64,000 nt of DNA from Syntrophobotulus glycolicus DSM 8271 (GTDB lineage Bacteria > Bacillota > Desulfitobacteriia > Desulfitobacteriales > Syntrophobotulaceae), in contig NC_015172.1 in NCBI RefSeq assembly GCF_000190635.1, forward strand, positions 2,294,001 to 2,358,000. Reading direction: 5' to 3'. The notes beneath the pieces were generated by a model, which did not search any database, was not told the DNA's origin, and saw nothing but the letters and a program-made list of their open reading frames with translations. Below, in pieces: positions 10,549 to 19,723 of this stretch (its first letter is position 1; each line of letters begins with the position of its first letter). Made by a program: the position numbers and the translations under genes.

Positions 10549-11343
10549 TTATTTACCCATAAATCCCAGCAGGACCGCAAAATAAACTACCGGCAAAGCG
10601 AAAAGGAGACTGTCAAACCGGTCTAAAACTCCGCCATGACCGGGAATAAGTGTCCCTGAATCTTTTACTCCGGCCATCCTTTTCAGAGAAGACTCAAAAA
10701 GGTCGCCGATCATTGCCGCTACGGATGAAACAACAGCAAGCAGTACCATCGCTAAAACGGTCCCTATCTGAGTAAACAGCGCAAAACCCAAACCAATAAG
10801 CGCCCCCGCCGCTATCCCGCCCAAAGCCCCTTCTATGGATTTGTTTGGACTTACCTTGGGCGCTAATTTTCTTTGTCCAAATGCCGAACCAATAAAAAAA
10901 GCGCCAGTATCCGATAGCCACACGACAAAGAAGGTAAACAAACACCAGAGCAATCCCTGCTCCAGCCCTCTTAAATTGTTTAAAAGGCATAGAAGCCCAA
11001 CAGGATAAAGGATGGCCAGAAAAAGATATGAAACCTCGCTAAATGCGATATCCGGATAATAGATGGCATAGCTTCCAAAAATCAAAATAAACCAGCCCAT
11101 GATTAATGGAAGAATCAGATTGTTTAAACCGGCCAAAAGCACGACACTCCATACCATACAATAAAAAATGATGATCAGCCTGTTATGTTTAAGAATATCT
11201 GCTTGTTTCCCTATGAGCAAATACTCGTTTAACGCAATCAGGGAAATGACCATAACCATTGCCGCTAAAAACCATCCTCCGACCCATATGAAGAATAACA
11301 GAAATGGAACCCCTATTACAGCGCTTAATATTCTTTTTGCCAT
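10549..11343 (-). CDS. cdsA: Phosphatidate cytidylyltransferase (CDP-diglyceride synthase)
   Basis: Integral membrane enzyme making CDP-diacylglycerol from phosphatidate and CTP, the branch point to all phospholipids. The 264-aa protein has about eight hydrophobic helices. The CdsA signature covers SDTGAFFIGSAFGQRKLAP then SPNKSIEG, and a second conserved stretch is DLFESSLKRMAGVKDSG. The ATG is preceded by GAGGAA that overlaps the end of uppS, so the two genes are cotranscribed and probably coupled, as in most Firmicutes. Confidence 0.95.
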   Translation of the reverse strand: MAKRILSAVIGVPFLLFFIWVGGWFLAAMVMVISLIALNEYLLIGKQADILKHNRLIIIFYCMVWSVVLLAGLNNLILPLIMGWFILIFGSYAIYYPDIAFSEVSYLFLAILYPVGLLCLLNNLRGLEQGLLWCLFTFFVVWLSDTGAFFIGSAFGQRKLAPKVSPNKSIEGALGGIAAGALIGLGFALFTQIGTVLAMVLLAVVSSVAAMIGDLFESSLKRMAGVKDSGTLIPGHGGVLDRFDSLLFALPVVYFAVLLGFMGK

Positions 11344-11345
11344 AT

Positions 11346-12113
11346 TTATTCCTCAACCTTCATGATTCCACCAAATCTGCGTTCTCTATTTTGATAGATT
11401 TCTATAGCGTTCAATAAAGATTTCTCCTTAAAATCTGGCCAGTATTCCTCGGCCACGACGATTTCCGAATATGCAACCTGCCAGAGCAGGAAATTGCTTA
11501 ATCTCATCTCCCCGGAGGTTCGGATCAAAAGCTCCGGGTCGGGGATGCTCGCCGTATATAAATGGTCTTCGATGATTTTCTCATTAATTTCTTGTACACT
11601 GATCTCGCCGTTTCTTACTTCCTGGGCAATTTCCCGCACTGCTTTTACGATTTCAGACCGACCGCCATAATTTAAAGCAAGGTTAAAAACCAGACCGTCA
11701 TTATTCTTGGTTTTTTGACAGGCCTGCAGGACATCCTCATAAACATCCTTCGGAAGCTGCTCGATTTCACCGGAAACACGTATTTGGACATGATTGGCGA
11801 CCAGTTCCATCAATTCCCTTTTCAAATATTCCTTTAATAAAGACATTAAAATACCGATTTCTGATTGAGGGCGTTTCCAATTCTCCGTTGAAAAAGCATA
11901 CACCGTCAGATATTTGACTCCGATCTCATCACAGCAACGAACAACCGCCTTCAGTGCCTCTAATCCTGCCCGGTGACCTATCCCTCTGGGCATCCCCTTC
12001 TTTTGGGCCCATCTGCCGTTTCCGTCCATGATAATCGCAATATGTTCAGGAATATTATCCCAATCAATTCCTTGAGGCGTATGTTCATTTTTATTCCTGG
12101 GCCATATTTTCAA
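11346..12113 (-). CDS. uppS: Undecaprenyl diphosphate synthase (cis-prenyltransferase)
   Basis: Makes the C55 lipid carrier for peptidoglycan from FPP and IPP. The protein has the family motifs IIMDGNGRWAQKKG, GHRAG, FSTENWKRP and IRTSGEMRLSNFLLWQ. I place the start at TTG (12113), which gives 255 aa, the usual size, and follows a GGTGA ribosome site; the next in-frame start upstream lies inside the hairpin at 12149-12174. It is the first gene of the uppS-cdsA-ytvI-dxr run after that hairpin and supplies the same isoprenoid pathway as dxr and ispG. Confidence 0.95.
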   Translation of the reverse strand: MKIWPRNKNEHTPQGIDWDNIPEHIAIIMDGNGRWAQKKGMPRGIGHRAGLEALKAVVRCCDEIGVKYLTVYAFSTENWKRPQSEIGILMSLLKEYLKRELMELVANHVQIRVSGEIEQLPKDVYEDVLQACQKTKNNDGLVFNLALNYGGRSEIVKAVREIAQEVRNGEISVQEINEKIIEDHLYTASIPDPELLIRTSGEMRLSNFLLWQVAYSEIVVAEEYWPDFKEKSLLNAIEIYQNRERRFGGIMKVEE

Positions 12114-12148
12114 GGAAAATTCACCATCCAGTAATAATAATTGTTGTT

Positions 12149-12174
12149 CAAAGACCCCCAAAAGGGGGTCTTTG
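12149..12174. terminator. Strong inverted repeat upstream of uppS, intrinsic terminator or attenuator
   Basis: An 11-bp perfect stem (CAAAGACCCCC/GGGGGTCTTTG, loop of four) lies between the 66-aa ORF and the uppS start. The trailing CTTT is within the stem rather than after it, so termination may be partial. It would separate pyrH-frr expression from uppS-cdsA, or tune read-through. Confidence 0.6.
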
Positions 12175-12188
12175 GTTGCCTGCCACCC

Positions 12189-12389
12189 TTAAAATTTATC
12201 ACGTGTCAGGGTAAAATTCAATTTTTCCTTTTCTTTTTTTATTCTTATTATCCGCAGGTCACCGATATGAGCTTCCTTTCCGGGCGGGAAAATAATGTCC
12301 GTCCCAATCTCACCACCGGTTTGGGCTATCTCCGCTTGGATATCATCCCATTTTTTGCCCAGCCACTTAAGATTCCATGTGTTTAACAA
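12189..12389 (-). CDS. Small uncharacterised protein between frr and uppS (66 aa)
   Basis: No function recognised. The frame opens with TTG two bases after the frr stop, with GGAAG about eight bases before it, and ends 15 bp before the uppS hairpin. The product is rich in charged residues, with a Trp-containing N-terminus (LNTWNLKWLGKKWDD) and a lysine-rich C-terminal strand (IIRIKKEKEKLNFTLTR), so it is probably a small soluble beta-strand protein. Tight spacing and a good ribosome site argue that it is translated with frr. A chance frame cannot be excluded without homologues. Confidence 0.6.
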   Translation of the reverse strand: MLNTWNLKWLGKKWDDIQAEIAQTGGEIGTDIIFPPGKEAHIGDLRIIRIKKEKEKLNFTLTRDKF

Positions 12390-12391
12390 TA

Positions 12392-12949
12392 CTACACTTC
12401 CGTAATTTCTTTTTCTTTTTTGCTCAGAACATCATCAATATCCTTAATATATTTGTCCGTCAGTTTCTGAATTTTTTCCTGACCCTTTTTGCTCTCATCC
12501 TCGGAGACGGTTTTGTCTTTCTCCATCTTTTTGATTTCCTCATTCATATCCCGGCGGATATTTCTGACGGAAACCCTGGCTTCTTCCGCCTTCTTTTTCA
12601 CTGTTCTGACGATTTCCGTACGGCGGTCGGCCGTAAGCTGAGGAATCACAAGCCTGACCACACTGCCGTCATTAACGGGGTTGATTCCAAGGTCGGATTT
12701 CATGATCGCTTTCTCAACAGGCTGAATCATCGTCTTCTCCCAGGGCTGGATTACAAGCATTCTTGGTTCCGGGACGGAAATATTGGCAACTTGATTGATT
12801 GGTGTGGGAGTTCCGTAATAGTCAACCATAATCTTGTCCAGCATGGACTGATTGGCACTGCCGGCCCTGATTGTGACAAACTCTTTACGCAATACCTCAA
12901 GTGTTTTTTTCATTTTCTCTTCGGTTTCCTTGACAATAGTATCGACCAT
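12392..12949 (-). CDS. frr: Ribosome recycling factor
   Basis: RRF splits post-termination ribosomes with EF-G. The 185-aa length, the N-terminal helix [14 protein letters not shown], the conserved [13 protein letters not shown] and [12 protein letters not shown] and the C-terminal long helix ([28 protein letters not shown]) match the family. The ATG start has GAGGG formed by the last codons of pyrH, one base upstream of frr, so the genes are coupled. Confidence 0.97.
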   Translation of the reverse strand: MVDTIVKETEEKMKKTLEVLRKEFVTIRAGSANQSMLDKIMVDYYGTPTPINQVANISVPEPRMLVIQPWEKTMIQPVEKAIMKSDLGINPVNDGSVVRLVIPQLTADRRTEIVRTVKKKAEEARVSVRNIRRDMNEEIKKMEKDKTVSEDESKKGQEKIQKLTDKYIKDIDDVLSKKEKEITEV

Positions 12950-12950
12950 G

Positions 12951-13667
12951 TTAATCCCTCCCGATATACGTTCCTATCGTTTCACCTTTGACCGCTTTCA
13001 AGATATTGCCGTTAAGATTCAAATTGAAAACGATCAGCGGAATATCATTATCCATACATAAAGAAGCCGCTGTAGAATCCATCACACCTAATCCGAGATT
13101 TAAAACATCGATATAAGTCAATCGATCAAACTTTTTCGCTTCAGGATTTTTCAGCGGATCAGAATCATAAACACCATCTACTCTTTTGGCCATCAGAATC
13201 ACATCGGCCTCAATTTCGGCAGCTCTTAAGGCAGCTGTGGTATCTGTAGAAAAATAAGGGTTGCCTGTACCGGCCGCAAAAATCACCACCCTGCCTTTTT
13301 CCATGTGGCGAATCGCTCTTCTTCTGATATAGGGTTCGGCAATCTGCCGCATTTCAATTGCTGAAAGGACTCTGGTCTGAACCTCATACTGCTCCAGGGC
13401 ATCCTGAAGGGCAAGCGCATTAATCACTGTGGCCAGCATCCCCATATAATCAGCGGTTGCACGGTCCATCCCCTGAGAACTGCCGGCAATTCCTCTCCAA
13501 ATATTGCCGCCTCCTACAACCAGGGCAACTTCAACACCCAGACTACGCATTTCACGCACTTGGCGGGCTACCGATGCCAGCATTTCGTGCGCTATTCCAG
13601 CACCTTGCTCTCCGGCCAATGCTTCCCCACTTAATTTTAGAATCACACGGCGGTAGCCTTTTGACAT
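12951..13667 (-). CDS. pyrH: Uridylate (UMP) kinase
   Basis: Bacterial hexameric UMP kinase of the amino acid kinase fold, supplying UDP for nucleic acid and cell-wall precursors. The 238-aa protein has [16 protein letters not shown] near the N-terminus, [26 protein letters not shown], and the nucleotide site [16 protein letters not shown]. The start is ATG with GGAGGG seven bases upstream; a longer in-frame GTG reading would use that ribosome site as coding sequence. It begins a new unit after the tsf terminator and is followed at one base by frr. Confidence 0.97.
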   Translation of the reverse strand: MSKGYRRVILKLSGEALAGEQGAGIAHEMLASVARQVREMRSLGVEVALVVGGGNIWRGIAGSSQGMDRATADYMGMLATVINALALQDALEQYEVQTRVLSAIEMRQIAEPYIRRRAIRHMEKGRVVIFAAGTGNPYFSTDTTAALRAAEIEADVILMAKRVDGVYDSDPLKNPEAKKFDRLTYIDVLNLGLGVMDSTAASLCMDNDIPLIVFNLNLNGNILKAVKGETIGTYIGRD

Positions 13668-13740
13668 AAATTGACCCTCCACTAACAGTAGTTTCTACAT
13701 TGATAAAAAAAATCCTCTATGCTTGAATTCTCCTTATTTC

Positions 13741-13768
13741 GGAAAAAGAGAACACCTTGGTGTTCTCT
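13741..13768 (-). terminator. Intrinsic terminator of the rpsB-tsf unit
   Basis: On the minus strand AGAGAACACC and GGTGTTCTCT form a ten-base inverted repeat separated by two bases, followed by CTTTTTCC. It lies 15 bp after the tsf stop and about 75 bp before pyrH, so pyrH probably has its own promoter in that gap. Confidence 0.85.
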
Positions 13769-13782
13769 GAGCTGACTAAAAC

Positions 13783-14436
13783 TTAACGGTTTATTTCTTT
13801 CATGACTTCGTCGGCAAAATTATCCTGACGTTTTTCAATTCCTTCCCCCAGCTCATACCGGGTAAATCTGCGAATAACGATTTTCTCACCAATTTTGGAT
13901 ACTTTCTCCAGCACCAGATCCTTGATGGTTTTATCGGGTTCCTTAATAAAGGATTGCTCTAAAAGACAAACTTCTTTATAGAATTTCTCAACCCGGCCTT
14001 CAACCATTTTATCCACAATTTTTTCCGGTTTGCCTTCATTTAAGGCTTGGGCTCTCAAGATTTCCTTCTCATGTTCGACTTCATCAGCCGGAACATCTTC
14101 CTTGCTTAAATAAAGAGGTTTAGCAGCAGCAATTTGCATGGCGATATCTTTAACAAACAATTTAAATTCGTCGCCACGGGCAACAAAGTCAGTCTCACAG
14201 TTCACTTCCACTAATACCCCGATACGTCCGCCACCATGAATGTATCCCTCTACCAATCCTTCAGCGGCGATACGGCCTTCTTTTTTCGCAGCCGCAGCCA
14301 GGCCCTTCTCTCTGAGAAAGTCAATGGCCTTGTCCATATTTCCTTCACACTGCGTTAAAGCCTTTTTACAATCCATCATTCCTGCCCCGGTTCTTTCTCT
14401 GAGTTCTTTCACCGCGGCAGCACTGATTTCAGCCAT
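13783..14436 (-). CDS. tsf: Translation elongation factor Ts
   Basis: Guanine nucleotide exchange factor for EF-Tu. The 217-aa product is the short form usual in Clostridia. It has the N-terminal UBA-like helix region ([22 protein letters not shown]), the DFREKG-like segment [13 protein letters not shown], and the core [15 protein letters not shown]. The ATG has AGGAGG upstream. It follows rpsB after 74 bp that contain a terminator-like hairpin. Confidence 0.97.
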   Translation of the reverse strand: MAEISAAAVKELRERTGAGMMDCKKALTQCEGNMDKAIDFLREKGLAAAAKKEGRIAAEGLVEGYIHGGGRIGVLVEVNCETDFVARGDEFKLFVKDIAMQIAAAKPLYLSKEDVPADEVEHEKEILRAQALNEGKPEKIVDKMVEGRVEKFYKEVCLLEQSFIKEPDKTIKDLVLEKVSKIGEKIVIRRFTRYELGEGIEKRQDNFADEVMKEINR

Positions 14437-14454
14437 AACCAAATCCTCCTTAAC

Positions 14455-14503
14455 ATAAAAAGAGCAGGGTAAGTCCACTATTCCTGACAGAACCTCACCC
14501 TGC
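14455..14503 (-). terminator. Internal terminator/attenuator between rpsB and tsf
   Basis: Reading the minus strand, GCAGGGT and ACCCTGC form a 7-bp stem around a 26-base loop, followed by TCTTTTTAT. It would let only part of the rpsB transcripts continue into tsf, adjusting S2 to EF-Ts ratios. The long loop weakens it. Confidence 0.55.
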
Positions 14504-14510
14504 AAATTAA

Positions 14511-15239
14511 TTATTCTGCTGCTGCTTCCTCGCCTGCTTCTTCCTCATTATCGTCGTTTCCCTGTTGTCCCTCGATAATAGCATCGGCGATTTTAGCCGT
14601 TAAAAGCTTGACAGCTCTGATTGCATCGTCATTCGCAGGAATAACTACATCAATTTCATCCGGATCACAATTTGTATCAACAATCCCTACAATAGGAATG
14701 TTCAATCTTCTCGCTTCAGCTACGGCGATTCTCTCTTTGCGCGGATCTACGACAAAAAGAACATCAGGCAGCTTCTTCATTTCTTTGATTCCGCCGAGAA
14801 AACGTTCCAGCTTGCCCATTTCATGACGCAGAGCTGCTACTTCCTTTTTCGGCAGGACTTCAAAAACTCCCTCTTGTTCCATCTTTTCCAGTTCGCGCAA
14901 TCTTTGCACTCTTTTCTGGATTGTTTGGAAATTGGTCAGCATTCCGCCCAGCCAACGCTCATTGACAAAATACATTCCGCAGCGTTCTGCTTCTTCCTTC
15001 ACGGATTCCTGAGCCTGTTTTTTTGTTCCGACGAAAAGCACTGTTCCGCCATTGGAAGAAAAATCCCTGACAAAATTGTAAGCCTCGTCAACCTTCTTTA
15101 CCGTTTTTTGCAAGTCTATAATGTAGATTCCATTTCTCTCTGTAAAGATATAACGAGCCATTTTCGGATTCCAACGTCTTGTTTGATGTCCAAAGTGTAC
15201 ACCGGCTTCCAGCAATTGTTTCATTGAGATTACAGCCAT
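14511..15239 (-). CDS. rpsB: 30S ribosomal protein S2
   Basis: Protein of the small subunit head/body junction (242 aa). The start [19 protein letters not shown] is the invariant N-terminus, followed by RRWNPKM, the Rossmann-like core ([34 protein letters not shown]) and an acidic tail ([12 protein letters not shown]). The ATG lies 110 bases downstream of a near-consensus promoter. An in-frame TTG 24 codons upstream also has a GGAGG but would add a non-conserved extension, so I reject it. Confidence 0.97.
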   Translation of the reverse strand: MAVISMKQLLEAGVHFGHQTRRWNPKMARYIFTERNGIYIIDLQKTVKKVDEAYNFVRDFSSNGGTVLFVGTKKQAQESVKEEAERCGMYFVNERWLGGMLTNFQTIQKRVQRLRELEKMEQEGVFEVLPKKEVAALRHEMGKLERFLGGIKEMKKLPDVLFVVDPRKERIAVAEARRLNIPIVGIVDTNCDPDEIDVVIPANDDAIRAVKLLTAKIADAIIEGQQGNDDNEEEAGEEAAAE

Positions 15240-15353
15240 TGTGTGACACCCCCTCTCCTTGTTTTTTTCCTCCGCAAGCTTCATCCCCGAATACCCCTTT
15301 TTAAGGAACAATATCCGGGTCCCTCCTGCGTGTGTAATCCTATACCGCCTATT

Positions 15354-15382
15354 AGAATATCATACAGCGGCATCTTATGCAA
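15354..15382 (-). promoter_or_regulatory. Sigma-A promoter of rpsB
   Basis: Minus-strand -35 TTGCAT (15377-15382) and -10 TATTCT (15354-15359) are 17 bp apart. The expected transcript start near 15347 leaves a leader of about 107 nt before rpsB, long enough for a ribosomal-protein leader structure, though I recognise no known motif in it. Confidence 0.75.
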
Positions 15383-15389
15383 CCTTTTC

Positions 15390-15842
15390 CTAAACAGCCT
15401 CATAATGCCGTGCCAGATTATTGCGAATTTCATTTTGAGAAATAAAATCTTCCAGATCAGTTAAAAGTTCATTGTAGGGAAAATATAAGTCACTGAGAAA
15501 ATACCTTTTTTGTCCTGAATAAATTTGAACGATTTCCTCCTGTCTCTTGGTCCAGAAAAACAAGATCTTGCTGATATTGTCCGGTTTCAGAACAACATTT
15601 CTCAATGGTGAAGACAAAATCAGCTTATTATCTTTAAAGATAACTCTTTTCCCTTTTCCATTCAACCAGAGAATAAGAATACTGAAAAAAGTAAAGAGAT
15701 AGATTCCCGTAAAAATCTTAACATAAATTTCCGGCAAAAAGAAATAAAAGCTTAAAGGGCCGAAGACTAACGGATATAAAAGAATAAACAGAACGCCCGG
15801 AACAAGCAAAGGCTTTAATCTGTAAATATATTCATTTTCCAT
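15390..15842 (-). CDS. Small two-helix membrane protein, unknown function
   Basis: Not recognised as a named family. The 150-aa product has two hydrophobic segments at about residues 11-34 and 40-60, then a soluble domain (about 65-150) rich in beta-type stretches (KRVIFKDNKLILSSPLRNVVL) resembling the PH-like domain found in small bacterial membrane proteins; that resemblance is weak. ATG at 15842 is chosen; a TTG two codons earlier sits closer to the AGGAG site. It lies between codY and rpsB, just upstream of the rpsB promoter, and may be cotranscribed with codY. Confidence 0.75.
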   Translation of the reverse strand: MENEYIYRLKPLLVPGVLFILLYPLVFGPLSFYFFLPEIYVKIFTGIYLFTFFSILILWLNGKGKRVIFKDNKLILSSPLRNVVLKPDNISKILFFWTKRQEEIVQIYSGQKRYFLSDLYFPYNELLTDLEDFISQNEIRNNLARHYEAV

Positions 15843-15869
15843 GATCAATGTTCTCCTACCTTTTATGAA

Positions 15870-16655
15870 CTAATGCTTAACATATTTCTCCAGTTCTTCA
15901 AGCAAGTAATCATTAAGTACCCGAATATATGTCCCCTTCATCCCCAAGGACTTCGATTCGATCACCCCGGCTGATTCGAATTTACGCAAAGCATTGACAA
16001 TCACCGACCTGGTGATTCCGACCCGGTCAGCTATTTTACTGGCCACCAAAAGGCCCTCGCCACTCCCCAGCTCGGCAAAAATATGTTCCACCGCTTCCAG
16101 TTCAGAATAAGATAACGTTCCAACCGCAATTTGCACCGCCGCTTTTTTTCGAGCTTCCTCTTCGGCTTGTTCGGCTTTGGCTCTCAAGATCTCCATTCCG
16201 ATTACCGTCGCCCCATATTCGGCAAGAATTTGGTCGGATGAAGTAAACTTGACTCCAAACTTTGCTAAGATCAGGGTCCCTACTCTTTCTCCACCCCCGA
16301 GTATCGGCACAATCGTCGTCATCTTATTGTTGAAATGACAACGCTCATGTTTGACGAACACACAGGTGTTTTCAACCAGTGATACATTCGCTTTTGTTTC
16401 GGTAATCAGAAGCAGGCCTTCGTTATAGCTTTCCGGAAACCTTTCCGAATGAATCACGATGTCTTCCATCGCTCCGCATTTAAAACTGGGAACAAAACTA
16501 TATCCCAGGATTTTTCCTCTACGACCGACAATATAACAATTCGCATCAATTTTGCTGGACAAAACCTTGGCCATCTCTTCAAAATCAACGGGTTTACCCG
16601 CTGCGCGCTGGATCAGTTTGCTAATCGCTCTGGTCTTCTCCAATAAAGTATCCAT
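15870..16655 (-). CDS. codY: GTP-sensing pleiotropic repressor CodY
   Basis: Global regulator of Firmicutes that senses GTP and branched-chain amino acids. The 261-aa protein has an N-terminal GAF ligand domain (about 1-155), a linker helix ([15 protein letters not shown]) and a C-terminal winged helix-turn-helix with [20 protein letters not shown], which is nearly identical to the Bacillus DNA-recognition region. Length is typical. It is the last gene of hslV-hslU-codY, the same order as Bacillus. A 15-bp CodY-box-like site lies about 75 bp upstream. Confidence 0.97.
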   Translation of the reverse strand: MDTLLEKTRAISKLIQRAAGKPVDFEEMAKVLSSKIDANCYIVGRRGKILGYSFVPSFKCGAMEDIVIHSERFPESYNEGLLLITETKANVSLVENTCVFVKHERCHFNNKMTTIVPILGGGERVGTLILAKFGVKFTSSDQILAEYGATVIGMEILRAKAEQAEEEARKKAAVQIAVGTLSYSELEAVEHIFAELGSGEGLLVASKIADRVGITRSVIVNALRKFESAGVIESKSLGMKGTYIRVLNDYLLEELEKYVKH

Positions 16656-16729
16656 ATTAGCGTTAACCCCCTTATTTTAAAAGTTATATCCATTAAACTT
16701 CCATATATCTCTATTTTCCAGTATATATG

Positions 16730-16744
16730 AATTTTTTGAATATT
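16730..16744 (-). promoter_or_regulatory. Candidate CodY box upstream of codY
   Basis: The minus strand reads AATATTCAAAAAATT, 13 of 15 matches to the CodY consensus AATTTTCWGAAAATT. It overlaps the hslU stop, 75 bp before the codY start. Autoregulation is known in other Firmicutes. The gap is AT-rich, so a chance match is possible. Confidence 0.4.
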
Positions 16745-18126
16745 TAAAGTATATACTTTGACAAATCCTGATTTTGAACAACATCATTAATTCTTTTCCG
16801 AACATAATCCTTATTGATGGTGACCGTATAATCCTCCGGAAGCTCCGAAGCCTCAAAAGAAAGTTCCTCCAGAACCTTTTCAACTATGGTGTGCAGCCGC
16901 CTGGCTCCAATGTTTTCCGTTGTGGAATTGACATCATAGGCTACTTCTGCCAGCTCTTCAATGGCATCTTCCGAAAATTTCACATTGATCCCTTCCGTCT
17001 GCAAAAGAGCACTGGACTGTTTAATCAGTGAAAAATGCGGCTCGGTTAAAATATTCTTAAAATCGGCGACACTAAGAGATTCCAGTTCAACCCTGATCGG
17101 GAACCTGCCTTGCAGCTCCGGAATCAGGTCTGACGGTTTGGATACATGAAAGGCACCGGCAGCAATAAATAAAACATGGTCTGTTTTGACCGGCCCATAT
17201 TTGGTGACAACTGTAGATCCTTCGACCAGGGGAAGAATATCCCTCTGAACACCGCCTCTGGAAACATCAGGCCCTGAACCGTCTCTGCCTGCGATTTTAT
17301 CGATTTCATCAATAAAAACGATGCCTTCCTGTTCGGCGCGCCGAATAGCTTCTTGTACGGCATCCTCATGATCAATCAAATTTTGGGCTTCTTCCTGGGC
17401 CAAAATCCTTCTCGCTTCTTTCACCGTAACTCTGCGTTTTTTTCTTTTTTTCGGAAACATCCCCGACATCATATCCTGAATGTTAATGCCCAGCTCCATA
17501 CCTGCTCCGCCTAACATATCAGCATAAGACGAAGATTCCTCAACTTCCACTTCAACGATATGCTTTTCCAGTTCTCCGGTCTGAAGCTTTTGGGCAATCA
17601 ATTGCCTGTCTTTTTCCAGTTCAGGTGTTACAGGCTGTTCCTGTTCTTTTTGTTCCTGTTCCTGGCTGAATAAATATTGAAAAGGGTTCAAGGAACCCGA
17701 TTCTTTCTTTTTTGAAGGAACAAGAATGGAAATCAGCCTTTTCTCAGCATTTTTTTCCGCCTGGACTTCGACTTCCTTCATTTTCTCAGCTTTGACCATA
17801 CGAAGAGCAATCTCAGTCAAATCCCTGATAATCGACTCCACATCGCGGCCAACATAACCGACTTCCGTAAACTTTGTCGCTTCAACCTTAATAAACGGGG
17901 CTCTGACCAGTTTAGCCAGCCTGCGGGCAATCTCAGTTTTTCCGACACCGGTTGGGCCAATCATCAAGATATTTTTGGGCAAAACATCCTCCTGCATGGC
18001 CTCAGGCAGGAGAGAACGCCGGTACCTGTTTCTCAGCGCAACCGCAACTGCGCGTTTCGCTTCCCTCTGTCCAACAATATGTTTGTCTAATTCAGACACA
18101 ATTTCGCGGGGTGTGAGTTGTTCCAT
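16744..18126 (-). CDS. hslU: ATPase subunit HslU (ClpY) of the HslUV protease
   Basis: AAA+ unfoldase that feeds substrates to HslV. The 460-aa protein has Walker A GPTGVGKT (57-64), a variable I domain (about 110-230, with a Gln/Glu-rich stretch EQEQKEQEQ), Walker [10 protein letters not shown], the sensor/arginine-finger region [12 protein letters not shown] and the C-terminal peptide ending DLSKYIL, which inserts into HslV to activate it. The ATG has AGGAGGG upstream, 17 bp after hslV. Confidence 0.97.
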   Translation of the reverse strand: MEQLTPREIVSELDKHIVGQREAKRAVAVALRNRYRRSLLPEAMQEDVLPKNILMIGPTGVGKTEIARRLAKLVRAPFIKVEATKFTEVGYVGRDVESIIRDLTEIALRMVKAEKMKEVEVQAEKNAEKRLISILVPSKKKESGSLNPFQYLFSQEQEQKEQEQPVTPELEKDRQLIAQKLQTGELEKHIVEVEVEESSSYADMLGGAGMELGINIQDMMSGMFPKKRKKRRVTVKEARRILAQEEAQNLIDHEDAVQEAIRRAEQEGIVFIDEIDKIAGRDGSGPDVSRGGVQRDILPLVEGSTVVTKYGPVKTDHVLFIAAGAFHVSKPSDLIPELQGRFPIRVELESLSVADFKNILTEPHFSLIKQSSALLQTEGINVKFSEDAIEELAEVAYDVNSTTENIGARRLHTIVEKVLEELSFEASELPEDYTVTINKDYVRKRINDVVQNQDLSKYIL

Positions 18127-18143
18127 GGCTATCCCTCCTAAGC

Positions 18144-18674
18144 TTACAGTTCTTCAACTGTAATGTTCTCGTTGGTGTAGACACAAATTGACGCCGCTAT
18201 TTTCAGTGCTTCCCTGACCAGTTCACCGGCGCTTAGATCAGCATGCCGCGCCAAAGCCCTGGCCGCAGCAAGCGCGTAATTTCCTCCCGAACCGATCGCC
18301 GCAATATCATCATCCGGTTCAATGACTTCACCCGAACCGGAAATAATCAAAATCCTTTCCTTATCAGCGACAATAAGAAGTGCTTCCAGATGCCTGAGCA
18401 TTCTGTCCGTACGCCATTCTTTGACCAATTCAACAGCCGCCCGCTGTAGATTGCCGTGAAATTCCTCCAGCCTGCCTTCAAATTTCTCAAAAAGAGTGAA
18501 GGCATCGGCTACCGAACCGGCAAACCCGGCGACAACTTTACCGTGATACAGCTTGCGGATCTTCCGGGCACCATGCTTCATCACCGTAGCCTGCCCGAAG
18601 GTGACTTGACCGTCACCGGCAATCGCTACCTGATTATTCTTTTTTACAGCCACAATCGTCGTCGCATGAAACAT
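18144..18674 (-). CDS. hslV: Peptidase subunit HslV (ClpQ) of the HslUV protease
   Basis: Proteasome-like threonine peptidase (176 aa). The start [12 protein letters not shown] places the conserved Thr-Thr at residues 5-6, so a short propeptide (MFHA) must be removed to expose the nucleophile; the downstream GDGQVTFG and [14 protein letters not shown] motifs are typical. The ATG has GGAGGG upstream. A longer in-frame reading would add a non-conserved extension. First gene of hslV-hslU-codY, with its own promoter-like site just upstream. Confidence 0.96.
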   Translation of the reverse strand: MFHATTIVAVKKNNQVAIAGDGQVTFGQATVMKHGARKIRKLYHGKVVAGFAGSVADAFTLFEKFEGRLEEFHGNLQRAAVELVKEWRTDRMLRHLEALLIVADKERILIISGSGEVIEPDDDIAAIGSGGNYALAAARALARHADLSAGELVREALKIAASICVYTNENITVEEL

Positions 18675-18729
18675 ACAGATCCCTCCCTTAAAGTTCTTTC
18701 GCAACTTTTCCCAGGTGGTCTTATTTCGA

Positions 18730-18759
18730 AGTTTACTGGAAAGCAAGTTGGGGCGTCAA
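18730..18759 (-). promoter_or_regulatory. Likely sigma-A promoter of hslV-hslU-codY
   Basis: Minus-strand TTGACG (18754-18759) and TAAACT (18730-18735) are 18 bp apart in the gap after xerC. The expected start is about 50 nt upstream of the hslV ATG. Confidence 0.55.
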
Positions 18760-18820
18760 GTAAATTTTCAAAATTTATATGATATTTTTGAAAATTCAAC
18801 ACTGTTTTATGCAAATATTC

Positions 18821-19723
18821 TTAATGATTTTTCGCTCTGGGGTGAGACTGTCGATAGACTTCCCTCAGCTTCTCCCTTGTCAGGTGAGTGTAGATCTGGG
18901 TAGAAGACAGCTTCTTATGTCCAAGCAGTTCCTGGACACTACGAAGATCAGCGCCCCCGTCCAGAAGGTGGGTTGCAAAAGTATGCCGGAGCATGTGGGG
19001 ATAAATATGCTGATTGAGGTTTGCCTTTTTCTCCAGTTTATCTAAAATCCTGCGTACTGAACGCGTGCTCATTCTTGTTCCTTGATAATTCCGGATAAGG
19101 GCTTCCTGATGTTGAGACCGGCCCCACCTGTCCAAATACCGTCTGAGCTCCAATACTGCCGGCTCTGTCAGCGGGACGATTCTTTCCTTGCCGCCTTTGC
19201 CTCTGATCCGTACAAAAGCGCTTTCTAAATCGAGATCCTCAATATTAATGCCGACCAGTTCGCTGACTCGGAGACCGGACCCATAAAGGAGTTCTATGAT
19301 CAGTTTGTCTCTTTGACCCATTTCCGATGAATCATCGAGCACCGCGAGCAGCTTTTCCATATGCTCGGGATAGAGAAAACGCGGAAGGGTTTGCCCAAGC
19401 TTCGGTGTATTGATCTTGAGCATCGGACTTTGCTTTACGATACCCTCCCGGGACAAATAGCGGAAGAATGCCCGTATAGCGGCCAGCTTTCTGGCAACGG
19501 TTCTGCGACTCAACCCCTTATCCGCAAGCTGGAAAATATAAGTCCGGACAATGATTTTATCAACAAGGTCCAATTCAACCTCGGCAAATTCAACACCCAG
19601 CTCGGCAGCGGCAAATTCAGTGAATTGAACCAGGTCACTCTGATATGCGCTGATGGTGTGTAAAGACAGATTTCTGGCTTTCTGATAAGAGGCGAACCGA
19701 TCAATGCCTTCAAGCGCGACCAT
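18821..19723 (-). CDS. xerC: Site-specific tyrosine recombinase XerC
   Basis: Resolves chromosome dimers at dif together with XerD. The 300-residue protein has the SAM-like core-binding N-terminal domain (about 1-100) and the catalytic domain with [15 protein letters not shown] (first Arg), [12 protein letters not shown] (His, second Arg), [14 protein letters not shown] (His and nucleophilic Tyr). ATG at 19723 has AAGGAG seven bases upstream; the adjoining ATG three bases earlier is the alternative. It overlaps the trmFO 3' end by 14 bp and belongs to the dprA-topA-trmFO-xerC run conserved in Firmicutes, so it is a core gene and not a mobile integrase. Confidence 0.95.
   Translation of the reverse strand: MVALEGIDRFASYQKARNLSLHTISAYQSDLVQFTEFAAAELGVEFAEVELDLVDKIIVRTYIFQLADKGLSRRTVARKLAAIRAFFRYLSREGIVKQSPMLKINTPKLGQTLPRFLYPEHMEKLLAVLDDSSEMGQRDKLIIELLYGSGLRVSELVGINIEDLDLESAFVRIRGKGGKERIVPLTEPAVLELRRYLDRWGRSQHQEALIRNYQGTRMSTRSVRRILDKLEKKANLNQHIYPHMLRHTFATHLLDGGADLRSVQELLGHKKLSSTQIYTHLTREKLREVYRQSHPRAKNH

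Noticed and set aside
15240-15311. Upstream extension of rpsB beginning with TTG behind a GGAGG
   Set aside because: S2 proteins start at [10 protein letters not shown]; the extra 24 residues are not conserved and the ATG is well placed.
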